Source: Streptomyces rishiriensis
Lineage (GTDB): Bacteria; Actinomycetota; Actinomycetes; Streptomycetales; Streptomycetaceae
Length of the DNA: 64,000 nt
Direction of reading: 5' to 3'
Assembly (NCBI RefSeq): GCF_030815485.1
Contig: NZ_JAUSWV010000002.1
Location: 6,820,001 to 6,884,000, forward strand
Made by a program: the position numbers and the translations under genes. Of this stretch, positions 57,659 to 64,000 are shown piece after piece; the stretch's first letter is position 1, and each line of letters starts with the position of its first letter. The notes below the pieces were generated by a model, which made no database searches, was not told the origin of the DNA, and saw only the letters and a program-made list of their open reading frames with translations.

Positions 57659-58720
57659 TTGCAGGCTGCCGTCACCGTCACGCCCTCCCGCATCCCCGAA
57701 CTGCTCCTCGGCCTCGCCACCGTGCGGCCGGTGTTCCTCTGGGGCGCCCCCGGCATCGGAAAGTCCTCCCTGGTCAGGGAGTTCGCCGAGTCGCTGGGGC
57801 TGGAGTGCGTGAGCCTGCTCGGTACCCAGCTCGCGCCCGAGGACCTGATCGGGGTACCCCAGATCCGGGACGGGCGGTCGGTGTTCTGCCCGCCCGAGGC
57901 CATCGCCCGTGACGAGCCGTACTGTCTGTTCCTGGACGAGCTGAACGCGGCCACGCCCGACGTCCAGAAGGCGTTCTACTCGCTCATCCTCGACCGGCGG
58001 ATCGGCGACTACGAACTTCCCGGGGGCTCCATCGTCATCGGCGCCGGGAACCGGGCCACGGACAACGCGCTCGCCCGGCCCATCGCCTCCGCGCTCGTCA
58101 ACCGCCTCACCCATGTCCACCTCGAGGCCTCGGCGAAGGACTGGCTGAAGTGGGCCGCGGGCAACGACATCCACCCGTGGGTCGTCGACCACCTCACCGA
58201 CCGGCCCGACCACCTGTGGTCCAAGCCGCCGAAAACCGAGGAACCGTTTTCCACCCCCCGCTCCTGGCACATGCTCTCCGACGCGCTGCACTCCTTCGGA
58301 CGCGATCTCGACGAGGACACCCTCGCGGTGCTCGCGCACGGCACGCTGACGCCCACGCACGCCACCGCCTTCCGCGGCTATGTCAAGATCGTCCGCAGCC
58401 GCTACGGCATCGAGGCCGTCCTCAAGGGCGACGCCCCCTGGCCGCGCCGGGTCGAGGACCGCGACCTGCTCTACTACCTCGCCGACTCGTTCCGCGGCCG
58501 GCTCGTCAAGGAACTCCCCACCGTCCGGGAACACATGTCGGCCAAGGGCCGGCAGACCGCCTACCGCGCCAAGTCGCTGCTCGTACAGCTCGCCGAGATC
58601 TCCGTCGAGGTCGCGCAGACCGTCATCGCCGCCGACGCCGACGGCAACCCGGTGCTGCCCGCCTGGTTCCTGGTCGAGGCGGCCCGGGACATGCCCCGCC
58701 TGGTGGAGGCGCGCCGGTGA
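57659..58720 (+). CDS. MoxR-like AAA ATPase
   Basis: 353 residues. Walker A is G-A-P-G-I-G-K-S-S near residue 30, Walker B is C-L-F-L-D-E-L-N near 90, sensor 1 is G-A-G-N-R-A-T-D-N near 125, and S-T-P-R-S-W-H resembles sensor 2. MoxR ATPases act as chaperones that load or activate partners with VWA domains. The TTG at 57659 is chosen because GAGGAG stands 8 nt before it and the reading then matches the family's N-terminus. The GTG of the VWA gene overlaps its stop by 4 nt, the classical MoxR-VWA pairing. Confidence 0.88.
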   Translation: MQAAVTVTPSRIPELLLGLATVRPVFLWGAPGIGKSSLVREFAESLGLECVSLLGTQLAPEDLIGVPQIRDGRSVFCPPEAIARDEPYCLFLDELNAATPDVQKAFYSLILDRRIGDYELPGGSIVIGAGNRATDNALARPIASALVNRLTHVHLEASAKDWLKWAAGNDIHPWVVDHLTDRPDHLWSKPPKTEEPFSTPRSWHMLSDALHSFGRDLDEDTLAVLAHGTLTPTHATAFRGYVKIVRSRYGIEAVLKGDAPWPRRVEDRDLLYYLADSFRGRLVKELPTVREHMSAKGRQTAYRAKSLLVQLAEISVEVAQTVIAADADGNPVLPAWFLVEAARDMPRLVEARR

Positions 58721-60537
58721 GACGTGAGGACCGCGACACGAAGAAGCGGGACCTCGCGGCGGAGGCGTTCGAGTCCGGGCGGACGGCGCTGCGCGGGCAC
58801 CCGGCGCTGGCCGCCGTCGACTTCGGCACCTGCCGCCGTGAGGAGTGCACCATGGCTCCCCGCGACGGCCTCGTCCGCGCCGACTCCAACGGCACCCTGC
58901 ACGCCCACCCCACCCGGATCGCCGACCCCGCCGTCTGGGCCTGGTCCCTCGCGCACGCCGCCCTCCACCTCGGCTTCGGACACCTTCCGGCGTCCCCGGG
59001 CGAGCGCGTCCAGCCCGACCGGTACGACCTCGCCGCGCGCTGCACGGTCGTCAACCGTTTTCTGCTGACCTTTCCGGTCGGCCGAGCCCCCGACGAACTG
59101 CCGGCTTCGTACCCGGGCGGCGACGAGGAGCAGCTCGCCGGCCGCTGGCGGCGCACCGGGCTCCCGGCCGCCTACGAGCACTGCGGCACCGCGGGCACGG
59201 CCGTCGACCAGGTGCTCGTACGGTGGACCTCGTCCGGGCGCCCGATGCCGGACTGGCCGCTGGCCTTCGCCACGGCCCTGACCCGGACCGTGTCCGCCGC
59301 GATGGACATGGCCGGCGGCCGCCGCGCGTCCCTGACCGGCGGCCGCCGCGCGTCCCTGACCGGCGAGATGACCGACCGGCGCCCCTGGGAACGCGCGCTG
59401 AGCTGGTTCGTCTCGTCCTACCCGCTGCTCGGCGGTCTCGCGGCCGGTATCGAGCTCGTCGCCGACGCCGAACTCGCCCGCGCGCACGGCATCTCGATCG
59501 CCGCCGTCAACGCCGAGGCGGGTGAGATCTACATCAACCCGCTGCGCCGCTACGACGACGAGGAATGGCGGTTCGTCCTCGCCCACGAGATGCTGCACGC
59601 CGCCCTGCGCCACGGCGACCGCTGCGGCACCCGCGACCCCTATCTCTTCAACGTCGCCTGCGATTACGTCATCAACGGCTGGCTGCGCGAGATGCAGGTC
59701 GGCACCATGCCCGAAGGGCTGCTGTACGACGCCGAGTTGTCGGGGCTGTCCGCCGAGGAGGTCTACGACCGCATCACCGTGGACCTGCGCCGGATGCGGC
59801 GACTGGCCACACTGCGCGGCAAGGGGCTCGGTGACATCCTCGGGGCCCCGCTCGGCCCGCCCTGCGACCACGTCGACCTCGACGGCTTCTACCGCCGCGG
59901 TCTCGCCCAGGGTCTCGAGCTGCACCAGCGGCAGGAACGGGGCTTCCTGCCCGGCGGGTTGGTGGAGGAGATCCGCGCCCTCAGCCACCCTCCGCTGCCC
60001 TGGGACGCCCGACTGGCCCGCTGGTTCGACGAGTTCGTGCCACGCCCGGAGCCGGTGCGGACCTACGCCCGTCCCGCGCGCCGCCAGGCCTCCACGCCCG
60101 GCATCCCGCGCGCCGGCCGCCGTTTCCCGCCCGAGGAGATCGCCCGCTGTACGTTCGGCGTCGTCCTGGACACCTCGGGCTCCATGGACCGCACGCTGCT
60201 CGGCAAGGCGCTCGGCGCCATCGCCTCGTACGCCGAGGCCCGTGACGTTCCGGCCGCCCGGGTGGTGTTCTGCGACGCGGCCGCGCACGACGCGGGCTAT
60301 CTGCCGGTCGCCGAGATCGCCGGCCGGGTCCGGGTGCACGGCCGCGGCGGTACGGTCCTCCAGCCCGGCATCGACCTGCTGCACCGCGCGGACGACTTCC
60401 CGCCGGGCGCGCCGCTGCTCGTCATCACCGACGGCTGGTGCGACGTACTGCGGGTACGGCGGGAGCACGCCTACCTGATCCCACAGGGTCGTCGACTGCC
60501 GTTCACCGCGCGGGGGCCGGTGTTCCGGGTGCGGTGA
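58717..60537 (+). CDS. DUF2201-type metallopeptidase-VWA protein
   Basis: 606 residues. A central putative zinc-binding segment H-E-M-L-H-A-A-L-R-H near residue 290 has the H-E-x-x-H form, followed by a conserved N-V-A-C-D-Y-V-I-N. The C-terminal 130 residues are a VWA domain with the metal-ion site D-T-S-G-S-M near 485 and I-T-D-G-W-C near 568. It is the partner of the upstream MoxR ATPase. The peptidase activity is not proven in this family. A 24-bp tandem duplication gives G-G-R-R-A-S-L-T twice at about residues 200-215. The GTG at 58717 overlaps the ATPase stop. Confidence 0.86.
   Translation: MRREDRDTKKRDLAAEAFESGRTALRGHPALAAVDFGTCRREECTMAPRDGLVRADSNGTLHAHPTRIADPAVWAWSLAHAALHLGFGHLPASPGERVQPDRYDLAARCTVVNRFLLTFPVGRAPDELPASYPGGDEEQLAGRWRRTGLPAAYEHCGTAGTAVDQVLVRWTSSGRPMPDWPLAFATALTRTVSAAMDMAGGRRASLTGGRRASLTGEMTDRRPWERALSWFVSSYPLLGGLAAGIELVADAELARAHGISIAAVNAEAGEIYINPLRRYDDEEWRFVLAHEMLHAALRHGDRCGTRDPYLFNVACDYVINGWLREMQVGTMPEGLLYDAELSGLSAEEVYDRITVDLRRMRRLATLRGKGLGDILGAPLGPPCDHVDLDGFYRRGLAQGLELHQRQERGFLPGGLVEEIRALSHPPLPWDARLARWFDEFVPRPEPVRTYARPARRQASTPGIPRAGRRFPPEEIARCTFGVVLDTSGSMDRTLLGKALGAIASYAEARDVPAARVVFCDAAAHDAGYLPVAEIAGRVRVHGRGGTVLQPGIDLLHRADDFPPGAPLLVITDGWCDVLRVRREHAYLIPQGRRLPFTARGPVFRVR
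59314..59361 (+). repeat. 24-bp perfect tandem duplication in the VWA-protein gene
   Basis: The unit runs 59314-59337 and repeats exactly at 59338-59361, each copy encoding G-G-R-R-A-S-L-T. Being in frame and identical at silent positions, it looks recent. Confidence 0.85.
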
Positions 60538-60617
60538 CGCGGAGTGTGATCGGATGGGGGGCACGGAAACCCGTTCCACGGGTACCGAATGCAGAACCTC
60601 ATGCGAAAGGAAGAACC

Positions 60618-61043
60618 GTGGCTACCACGCGCTCCGCACACACGGTCTGGGAAGGCAACCTGCTCGAGGGCAACGGGGTCGTGACCTTCGACTCCTCCGG
60701 CATCGGTCAGCAGCCGGTGTCGTGGCCCTCGCGCGCCGAGCAGGCGAACGGCAAGACGAGCCCGGAGGAACTGATCGCCGCCGCCCACTCCAGCTGCTTC
60801 TCCATGGCGCTGTCGCACGGCCTGGCCGGCGCCGGCACCCCGCCCACCAAGCTCGTCACCTCCGCGGACGTCACCTTCCAGCCGGGGGAGGGCATCACCG
60901 GCATCCACCTGACCGTGGAGGGCACCGTCCCGGGCCTCGACGACGACGCGTTCGCCGCCGCCGCCGAGGACGCCAAGAAGAACTGCCCGGTCAGCCAGGC
61001 GCTCACCGGCACGACCATCACCCTGTCGGCCAAGCTCGCCTGA
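60618..61043 (+). CDS. OsmC-family peroxiredoxin
   Basis: 141 residues of the OsmC/Ohr fold. The peroxidatic cysteine is in A-H-S-S-C-F-S near residue 58 and the resolving cysteine in K-N-C-P-V-S near 122. P-E-E-L-I-A-A-A-H-S is typical of the OsmC branch. These enzymes reduce organic hydroperoxides, often under osmotic or stationary-phase stress. The GTG at 60618 has GAAAGGAAG 4 nt before it. A two-way terminator separates it from the convergent gene. Confidence 0.9.
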   Translation: MATTRSAHTVWEGNLLEGNGVVTFDSSGIGQQPVSWPSRAEQANGKTSPEELIAAAHSSCFSMALSHGLAGAGTPPTKLVTSADVTFQPGEGITGIHLTVEGTVPGLDDDAFAAAAEDAKKNCPVSQALTGTTITLSAKLA

Positions 61044-61060
61044 GTCCGTCGCGTCGGGTC

Positions 61061-61095
61061 CGGGGCGCGGGAGCCGTATCCGGCCCCGCGCCCCG
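61061..61095. terminator. Two-way terminator between convergent genes
   Basis: CGGGGCGCGGG (61061-61071) pairs with CCCGCGCCCCG (61085-61095), and the loop can add a GCCG/CGGC stem. It starts 18 nt past the osmC stop and ends 44 nt before the stop of the minus-strand gene. Confidence 0.75.
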
Positions 61096-61138
61096 TCCAT
61101 TCGCCGCCCGGCCCTCGCCGGACAAGCGCCGTCCCGGC

Positions 61139-61546
61139 TCAGACGAGTCCCGTCAGCCCTCTGATCGCGGACTGCGCCCACTCCTGCGCCCCGACCGCCG
61201 TCCCGGCCGCGAGGCCGGTCGCCACGGGTGCCAGGGCCCCCTTGAGCATGGTCACCGAGCGGCGGAGCCTGCCCGGTTCCGGCGACTCCGGGCCGGTGAT
61301 CTCGGCCAGGACCTCCTGGGCGGCGCTCTCGGTGTCCGCGCGCTCCTGGTCGCCGAGGCCGGCCGCGGGCAGCTGCCGGAGCAGCTCGGTCACCAGCGTC
61401 GCGAGCGCCTCGTGCCCCGCGGCGACCGTGCTGTTGAGCTGCTGGTTCTGGGTCGCCGTCTCGTTGTTCCAGGCGAACTGCGCGCCCGAGACGGTCCCTT
61501 GGAACACCGGACCGTCGTAGTGGTGCACCTGCTGCGGGTCGTTCAT
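61139..61546 (-). CDS. Short helical protein sharing a motif with the upstream beta-helix protein
   Basis: 135 residues, function unknown. Residues 8-28 read H-H-Y-D-G-P-V-F-Q-G-T-V-S-G-A-Q-F-A-W-N-N, followed by a Q/N-rich run. This closely matches the C-terminus of the upstream protein. The middle is helical (A-L-A-T-L-V-T-E-L-L-R-Q-L). The end has a hydrophobic glycine/alanine stretch (L-A-P-V-A-T-G-L-A-A-G-T-A-V-G-A, residues 103-118) that could insert in a membrane. The layout, with an aggregation-prone N-terminal motif and a possible membrane-active C-terminus, suggests an assembly-triggered effector; this is inference. The ATG overlaps the previous stop. Confidence 0.72.
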   Translation of the reverse strand: MNDPQQVHHYDGPVFQGTVSGAQFAWNNETATQNQQLNSTVAAGHEALATLVTELLRQLPAAGLGDQERADTESAAQEVLAEITGPESPEPGRLRRSVTMLKGALAPVATGLAAGTAVGAQEWAQSAIRGLTGLV

Positions 61547-63276
61547 GGGCCGACTCCGTCCTGTTCGCTCTCGTCGCTCCGGCCGTTCCGGTCGGTCTGC
61601 TGCTGGATGACGTTGGTGTTGTTCCATGCCAACTGGGCGCTGTGGACCGCCTCGACAAAGACCGGCCCGTGGTAGTGGTTGACGATCGTGGGCGGTGGGG
61701 CCGGTTCCGTGATCTCCCTGACCGGCAGCGACGTCCGGAGCGAGTCCAGCTTGACGCGGCCGTTGTGCTGCACGGCCACCGCGGTCGTCCCGGTCACGGC
61801 ACAGCCCGCCAGACGGCCGCCGCACGCGTCGTCGCAGCGCACGCCCGTGGCCGCGCAGTCCTCGAAACGGCTGTCGGCGACGTCCAGATACGCGGAGCCC
61901 GTCCCGCACAGGCCGTACGACTCCGCGCCGGTCACGGTGAGGTTCCTCGCGACGAGCCGCGCCGTGCCGAACGCCAGGGCCCCACCGGTGCTCACGGTGG
62001 AGACCTCGCTGTCGTGCACGTGCAGCTGCGACTCCTCGCCGGCACCGAACCCCAGCAGCCCGCGCTGCGCCGACACCCCCCTCAGCGTCACCCGGGACTG
62101 ACCGACGGCGGCCACCGCGGCCATGTCGAAGTCGAGAATCGTCGCGTCGGTGAGCTCGGCCGTCGTACCGCCGTTGCCCCGCGTCTCCAGACCGAACGGG
62201 CAGCGCTCGACGCGGACCTGTGCGAACTCGGCCTTGCTCTCGTCCCAGACCCGCAGCGCGACGCCCGTCAGGTCGTGCACGTCCACGCGGGTGAAGTGGC
62301 CTCTGGCCCGGTCGGTGACGGCGATGCCGACATTGCCCGCCGAGACGCGGCAGCCGGTGACCCGCGGGGCGCCGCCCCGGGTCGACAGCACCGCGACGTT
62401 TCCCGCGCCGGTGATCTCGCAGTCCTCGAAGGTGCCGCGGCCCGAGTCCTGCACGTGGACGCCGGTGTCGCGGCAGTCGGCGAACACACAGCGGCGCACC
62501 GTGGGGTCGGCGCCGCTCGCCACCAGAATCCCGTTCTCTGCGTCGGTGACACGGGTGTCCTGTACGGAGCCCCGGGACTGCTCGATGAACGCCAGCGCCG
62601 CCAGATGCGTGGCGAAAACCGTGCACCTCTCGACGGTCAGCTCCGCCCGTGTGTCCGCCATGACGGCCGCCTGCCCGGCGCCGGTGAGCTCGCACCCGAC
62701 GAGGTGGGCCCAGGCGTCGCTGACGCGTACGCCGTGGATCCGGCTGCCGTCGAACCGGCTGTCCCGGACCAGCACCCGGGCGTTCTCGATCACCGCGACG
62801 GCGTTGTCGGCGGCGTCCGTGAACCGGCACCGCTCGACGTGTCCGGCGGCGCCGGCGAAGACGGTCCGGCCGTACCGGAACACGCTGTCCGTCAGCGTCA
62901 TGGACGTGCCGGGACGGGCCTGCGCGCAGATCCCGTCGTGCGCCCGGATCGCCACCCGGTCGAGGGTCAGGGCTCCCGCGTGGCAGTCGACGACGCCGGT
63001 CTCGGCGTCCCGGCCGACCAGCACGAGACCGCGGACCACGACCGACCCCGAGGCGTCGAGCACGGTGCCGCGGGGAACGCCCACCACCACGGAGCCGGCC
63101 TCACCGAGCGCGGTCAGCTCGATCTCGCCCCGGACGGTGAGCCGTTCCTCGTAGTGGCCGGGAGTGATCTCCACCCGGGCGGCCCGGCCCCGCGCGGTCG
63201 CGGCGCGCAGCGCGGACCCGATGTCGGGATGGGTGCCACGACCCCCGTGCGGCGCGACCACGTATCTCTTGACCAT
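61543..63276 (-). CDS. Right-handed parallel beta-helix protein with C-terminal GPVF-AWNN motif
   Basis: 577 residues. From residue 1 (V-V-A-P-H-G-G-R-G-T-H-P-D-I-G-S-A-L) to about 510 it is a chain of short beta-helix coils such as V-R-D-S-R-F, V-E-R-C-T-V-F and L-V-G-C-E-L-T-G-A-G. These pectate-lyase-like repeats carry regular N/C/D ladder residues, and the start resembles carbohydrate-binding helix proteins. There is no signal peptide, so it is cytoplasmic and may be a sensor rather than a lyase. After a proline linker, residues 533-553 repeat the motif N-H-Y-H-G-P-V-F-V-E-A-V-H-S-A-Q-L-A-W-N-N. ATGA overlap couples it to the motif-bearing partner. Confidence 0.8.
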   Translation of the reverse strand: MVKRYVVAPHGGRGTHPDIGSALRAATARGRAARVEITPGHYEERLTVRGEIELTALGEAGSVVVGVPRGTVLDASGSVVVRGLVLVGRDAETGVVDCHAGALTLDRVAIRAHDGICAQARPGTSMTLTDSVFRYGRTVFAGAAGHVERCRFTDAADNAVAVIENARVLVRDSRFDGSRIHGVRVSDAWAHLVGCELTGAGQAAVMADTRAELTVERCTVFATHLAALAFIEQSRGSVQDTRVTDAENGILVASGADPTVRRCVFADCRDTGVHVQDSGRGTFEDCEITGAGNVAVLSTRGGAPRVTGCRVSAGNVGIAVTDRARGHFTRVDVHDLTGVALRVWDESKAEFAQVRVERCPFGLETRGNGGTTAELTDATILDFDMAAVAAVGQSRVTLRGVSAQRGLLGFGAGEESQLHVHDSEVSTVSTGGALAFGTARLVARNLTVTGAESYGLCGTGSAYLDVADSRFEDCAATGVRCDDACGGRLAGCAVTGTTAVAVQHNGRVKLDSLRTSLPVREITEPAPPPTIVNHYHGPVFVEAVHSAQLAWNNTNVIQQQTDRNGRSDESEQDGVGP

Positions 63277-63443
63277 GCCCGCTTCCCCCGCAGCGCCCGC
63301 CCGTGACGAACCGTCGACTCCCCGTCACCGATGCTACCGGAGGGGGCGGCGGCGTCGGGGGTGCAGGCCGTGACGCCGGCGGTGCGGGCAGGGGCCTTCA
63401 CCCGACCCCTCTCCGCCGGTCGGGAACGCGTTTCCGCACCGGC

Positions 63444-64000
63444 TCAGGGCTTACGGGCGACCCCCGCGTACACCGGCACGATGCCCTCCGCCTGGACCGC
63501 CACGTCCTCCGGCTCGGGGCGCCAGCCGGAGACCGGGATCACGCCCGGCCCGAGCAGCTCCAGGCCCTCGAAGAAGCGCGCGAACCCGGCCAGGGAACGC
63601 GGGTAGAAAGGGGTTCCACTGCGCCGGAAGTTCTCCGCGGCCTTCTCGATGGCCGCGGGGTTCAGGTCCGGGGTGACCTGGGAGAGGATCAGCCAGCTGC
63701 CCGGCGCGAGCGCGGCGACGTACTTCTTCAGCAGGCCGTGCACGTCGTCGCCTGCCGGGTCGTCGCTCAGGTAGTGCGTCAACGCCACCAGCGACAGCGC
63801 CACCGGCCGTGTGAGGTCCAGGGTGTCGGCTGCCCGGTGCAGCAGCGCGTCGATGTCGCGGACGTCGGCGTGCGCGTACCGGGTGGAGCCCTCCGCCGAA
63901 CCGTGCAGCAGGGCCTCCGCGTGCCGCAGCACGATCGGGTCGTTGTCCGCGTAGACGACCTTTGCCTCCGGGGCCACGCCCTGCGCCACCTGATGCAGGT
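63444..64000 (-). CDS. SAM-dependent methyltransferase (Methyltransf_19/DUF574), N-terminus beyond window
   Basis: About 185 C-terminal residues are visible and the reading frame is open at base 64000, so the 5' end lies outside. V-V-Y-A-D-N-D-P-I-V-L is the acidic strand after SAM motif I, followed by A-D-V-R-D-I-D-A, L-S-L-V-A-L-T-H-Y-L and the C-terminal P-G-V-I-P-V-S-G-W-R-P, as in the DUF574 methyltransferase family common in Streptomyces. The substrate is unknown. It is upstream of the beta-helix gene on the same strand with 167 bp between, so probably separate. Confidence 0.85.
   Translation of the reverse strand, partial: LHQVAQGVAPEAKVVYADNDPIVLRHAEALLHGSAEGSTRYAHADVRDIDALLHRAADTLDLTRPVALSLVALTHYLSDDPAGDDVHGLLKKYVAALAPGSWLILSQVTPDLNPAAIEKAAENFRRSGTPFYPRSLAGFARFFEGLELLGPGVIPVSGWRPEPEDVAVQAEGIVPVYAGVARKP

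Overview
The window is high-GC actinobacterial chromosome and almost certainly Streptomyces. It has G/C-ending codons throughout, frequent GTG and TTG starts, many ATGA/GTGA start-stop overlaps, one rare TTA codon, a complete ethylmalonyl-CoA pathway operon and a gvpOAFGYZJLSK gas-vesicle cluster. Gene content and order match my memory of the S. coelicolor SCO646x-SCO65xx region; that match is recalled, not searched. I see no rRNA, tRNA, CRISPR array, insertion sequence or integrase in these 64 kb.

Left part (1-12 kb, nearly all minus strand). It holds a truncated alpha/beta hydrolase and pssA-psd for phosphatidylethanolamine synthesis. Next comes the operon ccr-ecm-mcl-mch-mcd, which converts crotonyl-CoA through ethylmalonyl-CoA, methylsuccinyl-CoA and mesaconyl-CoA to beta-methylmalyl-CoA, then cleaves it to glyoxylate and propionyl-CoA. 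Upstream lie a TetR regulator and an internally duplicated 3-hydroxybutyryl-CoA dehydrogenase, so four-carbon acyl-CoA supply and control sit beside the pathway. The ccr promoter can be read directly, with a palindrome filling its 17-bp spacer.

Middle part (12-35 kb). These are mostly single genes: a HEAT-repeat protein with a TTA codon, RidA plus the wreck of a GNAT gene, a secreted peptidase, a radical SAM protein behind an SOS-like box, an MFS exporter with a carboxypeptidase-regulatory-like tail, and a PAS-GAF-PP2C-HATPase stress phosphatase. A peptide-degradation group follows (DppA-like, M20, S9 and LD-carboxypeptidase), then small membrane proteins, a second gene remnant (VOC family), a type II NADH-dehydrogenase-like flavoprotein with a repetitive tail, a transketolase and a stand-alone LigD-type polymerase.

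35-41 kb is the gas-vesicle operon, whose ten genes are mostly joined by 4-nt overlaps. It closes with a hairpin, followed by a 56-aa hydrophobic protein on the other strand.

Right part (41-64 kb). It includes methyltransferases, a PAP2 phosphatase, a histidine phosphatase, an ABC-F ATPase, a DJ-1 family protein, a PoxB-like ThDP enzyme, a SigB/F/K-type sigma factor, a secreted membrane-anchored protein and an aminotransferase-fold protein with no lysine at all. Then come two MBL-fold hydrolases, a DedA protein, a holin-phosphodiesterase fusion, a MoxR/VWA pair and OsmC. At the end, a beta-helix protein and a short helical protein overlap by four bases and share a motif (HY.GPVF...AQ.AWNN) at the C-terminus of one and the N-terminus of the other. 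That pair is the best candidate here for an undescribed two-component assembly or signalling system.
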